Positions 9,000-18,409 of a DNA stretch of 64,000 bases are shown in pieces; the stretch's first letter is position 1; the number at the start of each line of letters is the position of its first letter. Source of the stretch: Frankia sp. AgB1.9. GTDB taxonomy: Bacteria; Actinomycetota; Actinomycetes; Frankiales; Frankiaceae. The stretch covers positions 1-64,000 of the forward strand of contig NZ_JADWYX010000011.1 of NCBI RefSeq assembly GCF_016786355.1, written 5' to 3'. A model generated the notes under the pieces. It made no database searches. It was not told the origin of the DNA and was given only the letters and a program-made list of their open reading frames with translations. The position numbers and the translations under genes were made by a program.

Positions 9000-9557
9000 A
9001 TGCCCAAGCGCTGGAACCGCGACCCCATCCAGGCGGCCTACGACCTCTGGGTGGGCAAAGGGTGGGAGGACACCGCCGACGGCATGACGGCGGTGACCTC
9101 CCTCCTGCGGGTCCACCAGCTGCTCACCCAGCGCGCCGACCAGATCCTCTCCTCGGTCGAGCTGACGTTCGCCCGCTACGAGGTGCTGGTCGTCCTCTAC
9201 TTCAACGAGGACGCGGTGCCGCTGTCCTACCTGGCGCAGGCGCTGCAGCTGCACCAGGCGAGCGTCACGAACCTGGTCGACAAGCTGGAGAAGCAGGGCT
9301 ACCTGGAGCGGAGGGCGCACCCCTCCGACCGCCGCGTCACGCTGGCCCAGATCACCCGCACCGGGCGGGCCCGCACCCGCACGGCCATCCGGCGACTGAG
9401 CTCCGAGCTGTACGCGCAGCTCGGGCTCACCGTCGAGGAGACGCGGGCGCTGGTCACCATCTTCGCGAAGATGCGCCATGCCTGGGGCGACGTCGAGGAG
9501 AACGGAGAAGTCGATGCCGCTGGCGCTCTGCTGCATGTCGCACAGTCCACTGCTTGA
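9000..9557 (+). CDS. MarR-family transcriptional regulator
   Basis: Encodes a 185-aa winged-helix regulator. The recognition region LHQASVTNLVDKLEKQGYLE and the wing RRAHPSDRRVTLAQIT are typical of MarR proteins, which are dimeric repressors released by phenolic or acid ligands. The ATG at 9000 has no strong ribosome-binding site. Its 3' end overlaps the dioxygenase start by 44 bp, so it probably controls the adjacent amidohydrolase and dioxygenase genes. Confidence 0.9.
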   Translation: MPKRWNRDPIQAAYDLWVGKGWEDTADGMTAVTSLLRVHQLLTQRADQILSSVELTFARYEVLVVLYFNEDAVPLSYLAQALQLHQASVTNLVDKLEKQGYLERRAHPSDRRVTLAQITRTGRARTRTAIRRLSSELYAQLGLTVEETRALVTIFAKMRHAWGDVEENGEVDAAGALLHVAQSTA

Positions 9558-10452
9558 CATCACGACACAGAGCGACGAGCTGGAGGCGTCCGTCCGCGGG
9601 GCGCTCGGCGTCGCGCGGGACTTCGCCGCGACCGTCGATCCGGACGTCGTCGTCGTGTTCGTCCCGGATCATTTCAACGGCTTCTTCTATCGAACGCTGC
9701 CGCCGTTCTGCCTCGGCGTCGCCGCCACCGCGATCGGCGACTACAACAGCCTGGCCGGCGATCTGGCGGTGCCGACCGCGCTCGCGCGCGAGCTGGCCGC
9801 CGCCGTCCTCGACGCGGGGGTCGACCTGGCGGTCTCGCACCAGATGCAGGTCGACCACGGCACGGCGCAGCCGCTGCGCGAGCTGTTCGGCGCCCTGGAC
9901 GCGCGGCCGGTGATCCCGATCTTCCTCAACGCCGCCGCACCGCCGCTCGGGCCGCTGTCGCGCTCCCGGGCGCTTGGCGCGGCGATCGGGCAGTTCTTCG
10001 CCGGACGTGACGAGCGCGTGCTCTTCCTCGGGTCCGGCGGCCTCTCGCACGACCCGCCGGTGCCGCAGCTGGACACCGCTCCCCCGCCGGTGGCCGAGCG
10101 TCTCGTCTCCGGTCGGCCCCTCACCGCCGAGGAGGCGGAGCGCAAGCACGTGGGCGCCATCGCCGAGGGCAAGGCGCTGGCGGCGGGCACGAGCGCGCGG
10201 CTGCCGCTGGCGCCGGACTGGGACGAGACCGTCCTCGACCTGCTCGGCGCGGGCAAGCTGTCCGAGCTCGACGGCTGGACCAACGACGAGATCGGCGCGC
10301 ACGGCGGCGGCGCCCACGAGATCCGCACCTGGCTCGCCGCCCATGCCGCGCTCGCCGCGGCCGGGCGGTACGAGGTCACCTACCGCTACTACCGCCCGGT
10401 CCCGGAGTACATCGCCGGCTTTGCGGTCACGACCGCGCTGCCGGCGGCCTGA
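9514..10452 (+). CDS. class III extradiol ring-cleavage dioxygenase (LigB/MhpB-like)
   Basis: Encodes a 312-aa protein of the LigB fold, closest in pattern to 2,3-dihydroxyphenylpropionate 1,2-dioxygenase. Fe(II)-ligand and acid-base regions are visible: MSHSPLL near the N-terminus, VPDHFNGFF, SHQMQVDHG and GSGGLSHDPP. It opens catechol-type rings next to a hydroxyl. The ATG at 9514 lies inside the end of the MarR gene, with GGAG upstream, which suggests coupled translation. A hairpin terminator follows directly. Confidence 0.9.
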   Translation: MPLALCCMSHSPLLDITTQSDELEASVRGALGVARDFAATVDPDVVVVFVPDHFNGFFYRTLPPFCLGVAATAIGDYNSLAGDLAVPTALARELAAAVLDAGVDLAVSHQMQVDHGTAQPLRELFGALDARPVIPIFLNAAAPPLGPLSRSRALGAAIGQFFAGRDERVLFLGSGGLSHDPPVPQLDTAPPPVAERLVSGRPLTAEEAERKHVGAIAEGKALAAGTSARLPLAPDWDETVLDLLGAGKLSELDGWTNDEIGAHGGGAHEIRTWLAAHAALAAAGRYEVTYRYYRPVPEYIAGFAVTTALPAA

Positions 10453-10462
10453 TCTGTTCGGT

Positions 10463-10492
10463 CTGCCCTCGCGCGGCGCTGCGCGAGGGCAG
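10463..10492. terminator. bidirectional hairpin terminator
   Basis: A perfect 12-bp stem, CTGCCCTCGCGC with its complement and a 6-nt loop, sits between the convergent dioxygenase and TetR genes. It can serve both. Confidence 0.75.
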
Positions 10493-10497
10493 GCCGA

Positions 10498-11142
10498 TCA
10501 GTCTGTTCGCAGCGCCCGCAGGAACAGCTGGACGGCCTCCCGCGTGCGGCGGTTCTGCGTCTCGCGGTCATGCACGATGCCGTACGACGCCATCCGCGCC
10601 GGCGTGACCGCGACCATTCCGAGAAAGTGTTCCGCGAGCAGGTCTGGATCGTCCGCGCGGATCGTCCCGGCGGCGGCGTGCTCACGCAGCAGGCTGGCGA
10701 CGGCTTTCTGCCGCGGCCAGATGCGGTACGCCTTGTGGGCGATCTCGGGGAACCGGTCAGCCTGCGCGATCACCAACCGCGAAAGCGCCACCATCTCGGG
10801 ATCGAGCACCCGGCGGACGACGTTCTCCGCGACCGCCTGCAACGCGGTCTCCAGGTCGCTCGTGGGCACGTCCTCCGCTGTTTGCGGGCTGGGCCAGTCC
10901 GGGCGCTCGATCGCCCAGTTGAGAACGGCGGAGAAAAGCTCTTCCTTGCCGCGAAACCGTGCGTACAACGACTGCTTCGTCGTACCCGCGGACACGGCGA
11001 CGTCCTCCACCGAGGTGCCCTCATAGCCGCGGGCCAGGAACAGGCGCAGGGCCGCTTCCTTGATATCCCGTTCGAGGCGCGCCGCCTCCGCGCTGGTAGG
11101 GCGCCCACTGCCCCGGTTGGCGGGCGTCGCCGACCTCGTCAT
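10498..11142 (-). CDS. TetR-family transcriptional regulator
   Basis: Encodes a 214-aa TetR/AcrR repressor. The N-terminal helix-turn-helix (SVEDVAVSAGTTKQSLYARF) is clear, and the C-terminal ligand domain resembles the TetR_C group with AALREH-like helices. The ATG at 11142 is preferred over an upstream frame extension of low-complexity sequence. It is convergent with the dioxygenase gene. Its target may be itself or the MDR/EthD pair transcribed in the same direction upstream. Confidence 0.9.
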   Translation of the reverse strand: MTRSATPANRGSGRPTSAEAARLERDIKEAALRLFLARGYEGTSVEDVAVSAGTTKQSLYARFRGKEELFSAVLNWAIERPDWPSPQTAEDVPTSDLETALQAVAENVVRRVLDPEMVALSRLVIAQADRFPEIAHKAYRIWPRQKAVASLLREHAAAGTIRADDPDLLAEHFLGMVAVTPARMASYGIVHDRETQNRRTREAVQLFLRALRTD

Positions 11143-11266
11143 ACGACCAGTCTGGCAGGCACGCCGCCATCCCCGCCGGGCCCGAGGCCAGCCGCGCCGG
11201 ACCATTCGCCGTTCGTTCTTGGCCCGAAGGTGCCTCCGAGGCTGGCCGGCGGCCAGCGGGGCCAGG

Positions 11267-12232
11267 CTAGGGCCGGGCCACGAGCTTGCCGAAGACGTCG
11301 CCGGCGAGCATGGCCTGGAAACCGGCCCGGGTCTCTGCGAGCGGGATGACCTCGTGGATCGGCGGCCGAAGATCCTGGTCGACGACCAGCCGCACGAGCT
11401 GTTCGAGGTCGTGGCGAGATCCCATGGTGGTGCCGACGATCCGCAGGTTGGCCAGGTACACCCGCTCGATGTCGAGAGGCGGGTGCGATCCCGAGGTCAT
11501 GCCGGCGACGACGATGATGCCGCCCGCTCGCACGGCCTTCATCGAGTGCGCCCAGGTGGCCGCGCCGACGGTCTCGATGACGGCGTCGACCCGCTCCGGG
11601 AGCCGCGCGCCGGGCGGGAACGCCGCCGCCGCGCCGAGCGCGACGGCCCGCTCGCGCTTCTCCTCGGACCGGCCCGTGACCCACACCCGGACGCCGGCGG
11701 CCTTGCCCAGCATGATCACCGCGGTGGCCACGCCGCCGCCGGCACCCTGCATCAGCACCGTCGTGCCCTCGGTCGCCCCGGCCAGGACGAACAGCATGCG
11801 ATAGGCGGTGAGCCACGCGGTCGGCAGGCAGGCCGCGTGCTCGAAGGACAGCCCGGCCGGCTTGGGCACCAGGTTGCGCGTCGGCACGGCGATGCGCTCG
11901 GCCAGCCCGCCGTCGTGGAAGTCCGACAGCATGGAGATCCTGGGGTCGAGCACCTCGTCGCCGGTCCAGGCGGGGTCGTTGATCAGCGAGTGGATCAGGA
12001 CCTCGTTGCCGGACTCGTCGACGCCGGCCACGTCCGAGCCGAGCACCCGCGGCAGGGGCGCGTTCCGGGGGCCGTGGCCACGCAGCGACCAGATGTCGTG
12101 GTGGTTGAGCGACGCCGCCCTGACCTCCACGAGGCTCCAGCCCTCGGGAGCCGTCGGCTCCGGATGCGCACCGACCTGGAGCCCCGCCAGCGGGTCGTCC
12201 GCATCCACGCGGTTCATCGTCGCGGCCAGCAT
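11267..12232 (-). CDS. MDR-family zinc-independent alcohol dehydrogenase/quinone reductase
   Basis: Encodes a 321-aa medium-chain dehydrogenase. It has the N-terminal GroES-like fold with GSDVAGVD and a Rossmann domain with the nucleotide motif GAGGGVATA. The structural zinc-cysteine cluster is absent, as in quinone-reductase-like members. The ATG overlaps the stop of the EthD gene as TGATG, so the two are coupled. It probably reduces an enone or quinone intermediate; the substrate is unknown. Confidence 0.88.
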   Translation of the reverse strand: MLAATMNRVDADDPLAGLQVGAHPEPTAPEGWSLVEVRAASLNHHDIWSLRGHGPRNAPLPRVLGSDVAGVDESGNEVLIHSLINDPAWTGDEVLDPRISMLSDFHDGGLAERIAVPTRNLVPKPAGLSFEHAACLPTAWLTAYRMLFVLAGATEGTTVLMQGAGGGVATAVIMLGKAAGVRVWVTGRSEEKRERAVALGAAAAFPPGARLPERVDAVIETVGAATWAHSMKAVRAGGIIVVAGMTSGSHPPLDIERVYLANLRIVGTTMGSRHDLEQLVRLVVDQDLRPPIHEVIPLAETRAGFQAMLAGDVFGKLVARP

Positions 12233-12591
12233 CAGCGGACGATCCCGATGTCACAGACGTCGGCGACGATCACGATTCGCTTGTCCTTGTCCATGAAGTT
12301 CTCTTCATCGTCGCGCAGCACTTTCCCGTCGTCGCCAAGATACCAGCGGTTCCAGACCGCCAGCTGGGCGCGATCGGCAAAACCGATCTCCGTCACGCAG
12401 TCATACAACGTGTCCGTACTACCGCGCCCGAGCGTGACCGCGTGGTTCTGCACATAGTGCACGATGGCGGCTGCCACCTCGTCCGGGATTACCCGGTGAA
12501 AGAGCGGCGCGTGCCGATGCTCGTAGTAGTCGCGGAACTGCTCACGAGTAAGGTCCGGCCGCCTTTTGATGAGTGCGACGATTTTAATCAT
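12232..12591 (-). CDS. EthD-domain protein
   Basis: Encodes a 119-aa dimeric alpha/beta-barrel-type protein. The segment LIKRRPDLTREQFRDYYEHR is the characteristic EthD start. EthD proteins assist oxidation or degradation of ethers and polyketide-like aromatics. The ATG at 12591 begins this motif. It is the first gene of a two-gene operon with the MDR reductase and is divergent from the carboxylic acid reductase gene. Confidence 0.88.
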   Translation of the reverse strand: MIKIVALIKRRPDLTREQFRDYYEHRHAPLFHRVIPDEVAAAIVHYVQNHAVTLGRGSTDTLYDCVTEIGFADRAQLAVWNRWYLGDDGKVLRDDEENFMDKDKRIVIVADVCDIGIVR

Positions 12592-12822
12592 CGCGCCCGC
12601 CCGGCGGGAACCAGCCTCTGGTCCGACGTCACCCGATCTCCTCCTCGCCGGTTGGCACCACCGCAGGTTACCGGCCCTCTTGTCCGAAATCAACCGCAGC
12701 GGTATGATTAACGGCACCGCGGAACGGTGACCACACCCGTGCACGCGGCCTCCCACCCCTCGACGGAGTCGAGGAACCCCAGACGTTCAAGGAACCGGCG
12801 AGCCGACGGGAGCAGAACAGCG

Positions 12823-15800
12823 ATGTCTCTGATGGATGTGCGTAGCCCGGCCGAACGCCTCGCCGAGCTGACGGTGGCGGACCCCGAGCTGCAGGCCCTG
12901 CGGCCCGACCCCGACGTCACCGCGAGGGTCCGCCGGCCCGACCTGTCGTACCAGCAGGTCATCACGACCGTCCTCGACGGCTACGCGTCACGGCCGGCCC
13001 TCGGCCGACGCAACTACGAGGTGATCCAGGACGAGGCGGAACGCAGCCAGCGGTCCTACCTCGCGGGCTTCGACACGATCACCTACGGAACGCTGCACGA
13101 CCGCGTCCGACGCCTGGCCTCGGCCTGGCGGCACGACCCGCGTTACCGGGTCGATCCGGGTGACTTCGTCTGCGTCCTCGGTTTCACGAGCACCGACTAC
13201 GTGACGGTCGACCTGGCCGCCGCCTACGCGCTCGCGGTGAGCGTCCCGCTGCAGGCGACCCTGGCCGCCGCCAACCTGGGCGACATCCTCACCGACACCG
13301 CGCCGACCCTCCTGGCCGCCGAGCTGGCCGACCTCCTGCTGGCGGCGACGCTGGCCGGGGCGCACGGCTCGGTCCGGACGGTCCTCGCGCTCGGGTTCGA
13401 CGCCCGGGTCGACGAGGACCGCGCGCGCCTCGCCGCGGCGGCGGCGGAACTCGCCAGCAACGGTTCGACGGCGCGCCTCGTCACCCTCGACCAGGTGCTG
13501 GCCGACGCGGCTGGGCTGCCCGCGTGGGAGCCGCTGCCAGCCGCCGAGTCGGGCGCCGACCGGATGACGCTGCTCGTCCATTCGTCCGGGAGCACCGGCA
13601 CCCCCAAGGGCGTGATCATCACCGAGCGCACCACGAAGGCGCAGTGGGATCCCGGGGAGCGGCCGGCCCCGGTGATCCGGCTCGCCTTCGCGCCGCTTAA
13701 CCACATGGCGGGCCGCAACGTCGTCTACTCGGCGCTCGCTCGCGGCGGCCGGGTGAACTTCACCGCGGCCAGCGACCTGTCCACGGTCTTCGAGGACATC
13801 CGGCTCACCCGCCCGACCGAGGTGCTGGCGTTTCCCCGGATCCTCGAACTGATCCACCACCACTTCGTCCGCGAGGTCGTCCGGCGCACGGCCGACGAGG
13901 GCCTCGACGTCGAGGCGGCCCGCGCCGAGGTGATGCGGCTCATGCGCACCGAGTTCCTCGGCGACCGGGTCTGCACGATCGGTGGGGCGGGCGCGCCGGT
14001 GACGCCCGAGGTGGGCCGCTTCACCGAGGAGTGCTTCCAGGTGCGGCTCGGCGGCGGCTACGGCTCGACCGAGGCCGGCACGATGGCGGTCAAGGGCCGC
14101 GTCCTGCGTCCCCCGGTCCTCGACTACCGGCTGCGCGAGGTCCCGGAGCTCGGCTACCTGCTCACGGACAAGCCCTATCCACGGGGCGAGTTCTGCGTCA
14201 GGAGCGAGCGGGCCACTCCCGGCTACTTCAAACGGCCGGAGGCGACGGCCGCCCTGTTCGACGCCGACGGCTTCCTGTGCACCGGCGACATCGTGGAGGA
14301 ACGCGGCCCGGACCAGATCGAATGGATCGGGCGTCGCAACGACGTCCTGAAGCTCTCCCAGAGCGAGTTCGTCGCCGTCGGCGCGCTGGCCACGACGTTC
14401 GAGAACGGCAGCGCGGTCATCGACCAGATCTTCGTCTACGGCAGCTCGTCGCGTTCCCACGTGCTCGCCGTCGTCGTTCCCAACGCCGACGTGGTGCGCG
14501 ACCGCCTCGGCGACGGCGCCACCGAGGCGGCGGTGCGCGACCTGATCCGGGCCGAGCTGCGCACTGTGGCAGCGAAGGAGGACCTGCGGACGTTCGAGGT
14601 TCCTCGTGACTTCATCGTCGAACACGAGCCCTTCACCCACGAGAACGGGCTGCTCTCCAGCGTGCACAAGCGCATGCGCCCCGCGTTGGAGGCCAGATAC
14701 CGCGCGCGGCTCGAAGAGCTGTACACGGAGCTCGAACGCCGGCAGACCGAGGACCTCGTCGCGCTCCGGAACCTCGACGGCGCCACCAGCGTCCTGGACA
14801 GGGTGGCCCGAGCGCTCGAGGTGGCGCTGGGGGTCACCGACCTCGACCCGGCCGCCGCGCTCGGCTTCGTGGACCTCGGCGGTGACTCACTCGGTGCGGC
14901 GACGTTCGCCGCGATGCTGGCGGACATCTTCGGCGTCACCGTGCCGGTCAGCGCGATCCTCAGCCCCGCGGGCAGCCCACGGACCTGGGCTGCCCTGATC
15001 GAGTCCACTCTCGACCAGTCCGTCACCCGGCTCGCGACCTTCGAGCGCGTGCACGGCCCGGGTGCCCGCCGCCTGCGGGCCGCCGACCTGGGTCTCGCCG
15101 CCTTCCTCCCGGCCGGCACGCTCGCGAACGCGCCGGTCGAACCGCCGCCCGCGGTGTCCACCTGCGTGCTGCTCACCGGGGCCACCGGTTTCCTCGGCCG
15201 CTTCCTGTGTCTCGACTGGCTCGAACGCCTCGCGGCGACCGGCGGGACGCTCGTCTGCCTGGTGCGCGCGACCGACGAGGCCGCGGCCAGGCGTCGTCTC
15301 ACCGCGGTGTTCGACACCGATCCCGACCTGCGGCGGCGGTTCGCCGAGCTGAGCGACGGCCGGCTGGAGGTCGTCGTCGGCGATGTCGCGCAGCCGTGGC
15401 TGGGGCTGACCGAGCAGGAGTTCGACCGCCTGGCGCGCGACGTGGACCGGATCGTCCATCCGGGCGCGCTGGTCAACCACGTCCTGCCGTACCAGGACCT
15501 GTTCGGACCGAACGTCGCCGGGACGGCGGAACTGGTCCGGCTGGCGCTGACGCGGCGGCAGAAGCGTTTCGACTTCGTCTCGTCCGCCGCGACCACCCAT
15601 CTGATCGACCAGGACCCCTCCGACCAACAGGACCCCTCAGCCGACGCGGACTCGGCACCCGATGAGACCGCGCCACTGCTCGACGAGATCGACCTCGACC
15701 GGTTCCGGATGGGCTACGGCGTCAGCAAATGGGCGGCGGAGCAGGTGCTGCTGCATACGCACCGCGAGTTCGGGCTGCCGGTGAACATCTTCCGCGGCGA

Positions 15801-16371
15801 CATGATGCTCGCGCACCAGCGGTACCGGGGGCAGATCAACGTGCCCGACGTCTTCACCCGGCTGCTCACGAGCGTCGTACTGACCGGGCTCGCGCCGGCC
15901 TCGTTCTACCGGTCCGCAGCGACGGCCCCGGCGCACTACGACGGCCTCCCGGTGGATTTCGTCGCCGCGGCGATCGCGGGAATCGGCGCCCAGCCGAACG
16001 ACGGCCTCCGCTGCTACCACGTCATGAATCACCATGCGGACGACGGGATCTCGCTCGACACCTTCGTCGACTGGATCGTGGAAGCGGGCTACCCCGTCGA
16101 ACGGGTGCCCGACTACGGCGTCTGGCTCGACCGCTTCGAGACCAAGCTGAAGGCGCTGCCGGAGGCGCGGCGTCAGCACTCGTCCCTGTCCGTCCTGGCC
16201 TCGCTGCGCACGCCCCGCCCGGTCGACCCGATGCCCGGCACCGAGCGGTTCCAGGCGGCGGTCAGCACCCTTCCGGTCGGCCCCGGCGTACCCGGTCTGA
16301 CCAGGGATTTCCTCGGCAAGTGCCTGACCGACATGGCCCACCTCGGCCTGATCCCGCCCTTGCCAGCCTGA
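12823..16371 (+). CDS. car: carboxylic acid reductase (A-T-R three-domain)
   Basis: Encodes an 1182-aa multidomain enzyme that reduces carboxylic acids to aldehydes with ATP and NADPH. The adenylation domain (about 1-650) has the AMP-binding loop HSSGSTGTPKG. The carrier domain has LGGDSL with the phosphopantetheine Ser at S689. The reductase domain (from about 780) has LLTGATGFLGRF and the Y965-x3-K969 pair. Length and order match actinobacterial CAR enzymes. The ATG at 12823 is chosen by alignment of the N-terminus; an in-frame GTG at 12727 would add 32 unusual residues. It needs a phosphopantetheinyl transferase, not present here. It is divergent from the EthD operon. Confidence 0.93.
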   Translation: MSLMDVRSPAERLAELTVADPELQALRPDPDVTARVRRPDLSYQQVITTVLDGYASRPALGRRNYEVIQDEAERSQRSYLAGFDTITYGTLHDRVRRLASAWRHDPRYRVDPGDFVCVLGFTSTDYVTVDLAAAYALAVSVPLQATLAAANLGDILTDTAPTLLAAELADLLLAATLAGAHGSVRTVLALGFDARVDEDRARLAAAAAELASNGSTARLVTLDQVLADAAGLPAWEPLPAAESGADRMTLLVHSSGSTGTPKGVIITERTTKAQWDPGERPAPVIRLAFAPLNHMAGRNVVYSALARGGRVNFTAASDLSTVFEDIRLTRPTEVLAFPRILELIHHHFVREVVRRTADEGLDVEAARAEVMRLMRTEFLGDRVCTIGGAGAPVTPEVGRFTEECFQVRLGGGYGSTEAGTMAVKGRVLRPPVLDYRLREVPELGYLLTDKPYPRGEFCVRSERATPGYFKRPEATAALFDADGFLCTGDIVEERGPDQIEWIGRRNDVLKLSQSEFVAVGALATTFENGSAVIDQIFVYGSSSRSHVLAVVVPNADVVRDRLGDGATEAAVRDLIRAELRTVAAKEDLRTFEVPRDFIVEHEPFTHENGLLSSVHKRMRPALEARYRARLEELYTELERRQTEDLVALRNLDGATSVLDRVARALEVALGVTDLDPAAALGFVDLGGDSLGAATFAAMLADIFGVTVPVSAILSPAGSPRTWAALIESTLDQSVTRLATFERVHGPGARRLRAADLGLAAFLPAGTLANAPVEPPPAVSTCVLLTGATGFLGRFLCLDWLERLAATGGTLVCLVRATDEAAARRRLTAVFDTDPDLRRRFAELSDGRLEVVVGDVAQPWLGLTEQEFDRLARDVDRIVHPGALVNHVLPYQDLFGPNVAGTAELVRLALTRRQKRFDFVSSAATTHLIDQDPSDQQDPSADADSAPDETAPLLDEIDLDRFRMGYGVSKWAAEQVLLHTHREFGLPVNIFRGDMMLAHQRYRGQINVPDVFTRLLTSVVLTGLAPASFYRSAATAPAHYDGLPVDFVAAAIAGIGAQPNDGLRCYHVMNHHADDGISLDTFVDWIVEAGYPVERVPDYGVWLDRFETKLKALPEARRQHSSLSVLASLRTPRPVDPMPGTERFQAAVSTLPVGPGVPGLTRDFLGKCLTDMAHLGLIPPLPA

Positions 16372-16481
16372 GGCCGTAGCCGCGCCCGGGTCAGACCTGC
16401 TGGCCACGGCTTCGCCTGGCGACGTTTGACATCTACCTCTGGCACATGCAAACTTTTTCTTGCTGGTGCCAAGGAGGTGTT

Positions 16482-16847
16482 GTGGGACAGACTGAGATCA
16501 CCGGAGACGAGCTGGTTCGGGTCTTCGCGGCACTTGCCAACCCTCACCGCCTCCGGACGATCGCGGCGTTGGTCGGTGGGCGCGCCTATGTCAGCCAGCT
16601 CGCCCGGGACCTGGGGATGAGCCGTCCCCTCCTGCAGGTCCATCTGCGCCGGCTGGAGGCCGTCGGCCTCGTCTCGCCGCATATCGAGGTGTCCGAGGAC
16701 GGCAAGGCCATGAAGTTCTACGAGGTCGCGCCCTTCGCGCTGACCGTCACGCCCGAGATTCTCGCGGCGGCCGCCGCGCCCCTGACCACCGACGCGGACG
16801 GAGCGCCTGAACGGCGCTCCGCCGAATCACGCGAGAACGGAGACTGA
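16482..16847 (+). CDS. ArsR-family winged-helix regulator
   Basis: Encodes a 121-aa helix-turn-helix regulator. The core FAALANPHRLRTIAALVGG and YVSQLARDLGMSRPLLQVHL is typical of ArsR/SmtB proteins. The GTG at 16482 is chosen because AAGGAGGT ends 4 nt before it; an ATG further upstream would lack a site. No metal-binding ELCVCDL motif is present, so it probably senses something other than metals. It lies one base before a small membrane-protein gene and likely controls that two-gene unit. Confidence 0.88.
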   Translation: MGQTEITGDELVRVFAALANPHRLRTIAALVGGRAYVSQLARDLGMSRPLLQVHLRRLEAVGLVSPHIEVSEDGKAMKFYEVAPFALTVTPEILAAAAAPLTTDADGAPERRSAESRENGD

Positions 16848-16848
16848 C

Positions 16849-17151
16849 ATGAACACGACGTGGGCGGACGCCGCCTCGGACGCACATTCCTGGTCGATCG
16901 ACGGAATGGTGTGGACGTTCGGCTCGATGATTATCTCGCTGTTGTTCGTCGGACTGCTGGCCTGGTTTCTGGTGGCCCGGTCCCGCGCCAAGGTCGCCCT
17001 CAGCAAGGAGTCCAGCTACCGCACCCTCGCCAACGACGCGACCGACGCCCAGTACCAGACCTCGGAGAAACTGACGGACATCGGCAAGCAGCTCGCGGAC
17101 CTGACCGGCCGCCTGACCAGCGTGGAACGCCTCCTGCGCGAAGTCGAATAA
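16849..17151 (+). CDS. small single-span membrane protein
   Basis: Encodes a 100-aa protein with one hydrophobic segment (about 21-43, MVWTFGSMIISLLFVGLLAW) followed by a charged, probably helical or coiled-coil tail (about 65-100, TDIGKQLADLTGRLTSVERL). Members of this small family are often found beside ArsR-type regulators in actinobacteria. The function is unknown. It starts one base after the regulator stop. Confidence 0.8.
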   Translation: MNTTWADAASDAHSWSIDGMVWTFGSMIISLLFVGLLAWFLVARSRAKVALSKESSYRTLANDATDAQYQTSEKLTDIGKQLADLTGRLTSVERLLREVE

Positions 17152-17259
17152 CCCGACCGTCAGTCCACCGGACGTGACTCGACACGGCGCCCGCCGGACC
17201 ACGGCGCCATGGCCGGAGGCCGACGGCCGGGAGCCGGGTGATGGGGAGCCGGCGGCAGG

Positions 17260-18264
17260 TCAGGCCTGGCCCGGGGCGAAGGCCGTGGCCAGGGCGGCGT
17301 ACACGTCGCGCAGGAGCTGGGCGGTGCGGGGGGTGCGCGGGACGGCCACGAAACCGCCGTGAATGACTCCGGGGTAGACGTGCAGCTCGACGGGGACGCC
17401 GTCCCGGGAAAGCCGGGCGGCGTAGGCGAGGTTCTCGTCGAGGAAGGCGTCGACGTCGCCGACGCCCAGGTAGGCCGGCGCGAGGCCGGACAGGTCGGTC
17501 GCGCGGGCCGGGGCCGCGGTCGCCGGGACGTCCTCCCCCGCCAGGCCGCTCAGGTAGGCCTGCCAGCAGAGCCGGTTCGCGCGCAGGTGCCACAGGCCCC
17601 AGTGGCCCGGGTCCTCGATCGCGCGGATCGACGGCGTCACCTCGCGGTCGTCGAACATGGGGTAGACGAGCAGTTGCAGGATCGGCTGTGCGCGGCCGGT
17701 GTCCCGCAGCCGCAGGCAGAGGGCCGCGGCGACGCCGGCACCCGCGCTGGCGCCCCCGATGACCAGGCGCGCGGGGTCGACGCCGAACGCCGCCGGGTCC
17801 TCGACCAGTCGGCTCCAGACCGTGTCGGCGTCGTCCAGCCCTTCCGGGTACGGGTGCTCGGGCGCGAGCCGCCAGTCGACCGACACGACCGCGCACCCGA
17901 GCTCGATGACCATCAGGTCGAAGCGGCTGTCGTTCTCGTCGAGGTTGCCCATGATGTAGGCGCCACCGTGCAGCCAGAGCAGGCAGGGCAACGCCACACC
18001 GGGGTCGGCGCCGGCAGGCCGGTACCAGCGGACCCGGACGCCGGGCCGGCCGTCGACGCCGGCGATCGTCTCGTCGGTCCTGGTCACCAGCGGGTTCGGC
18101 GGGGTCAGCGGCGCGGCGACCTTCGCGTAGGAGGCGCGGATCGTGTCGATCGACGTCAGGTCCCAGCGGGCCAGCCGGTCGAGGATCGCCAACGTTCCTG
18201 GCTCCACCCGCGCGTTCACGTCGATGGCGGGACCTTGTGAGCCTCTTGCGTCGTCTTCAGGCAC
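17260..18264 (-). CDS. alpha/beta hydrolase, hormone-sensitive-lipase-like esterase
   Basis: Encodes a 334-aa esterase. The oxyanion motif HGGAY and the nucleophile elbow GGASAGAG define the HSL (bacterial family IV) group, and IHGGF near the end holds the catalytic His. The GTG at 18264 is chosen because GAGGA lies about 8 nt upstream; an upstream frame extension is proline/arginine-rich and unlikely. It follows the flavin monooxygenase gene by 145 bp on the same strand and may hydrolyse the ester made by Baeyer-Villiger oxidation. That link is inference. Confidence 0.87.
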   Translation of the reverse strand: MPEDDARGSQGPAIDVNARVEPGTLAILDRLARWDLTSIDTIRASYAKVAAPLTPPNPLVTRTDETIAGVDGRPGVRVRWYRPAGADPGVALPCLLWLHGGAYIMGNLDENDSRFDLMVIELGCAVVSVDWRLAPEHPYPEGLDDADTVWSRLVEDPAAFGVDPARLVIGGASAGAGVAAALCLRLRDTGRAQPILQLLVYPMFDDREVTPSIRAIEDPGHWGLWHLRANRLCWQAYLSGLAGEDVPATAAPARATDLSGLAPAYLGVGDVDAFLDENLAYAARLSRDGVPVELHVYPGVIHGGFVAVPRTPRTAQLLRDVYAALATAFAPGQA

Positions 18265-18409
18265 CGCGCATCCTCGCTCGATTCCAGGAGCCGGACCGGG
18301 CTCGCGACGGGGTGCGCCGCCAGCCCGACCGACCACGAAGGGTGGCCACGGGCCCGCGCCGCGGGGACGGCGGCGCGAGCCCGGGCCTGGTCCCGGTCAG
18401 CCAGTCCGG

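Noticed and set aside
12988-14667. 559-aa minus-strand frame within the carboxylic acid reductase gene
   Set aside because: Low-complexity, no motifs; the CAR gene on the plus strand is unmistakable.
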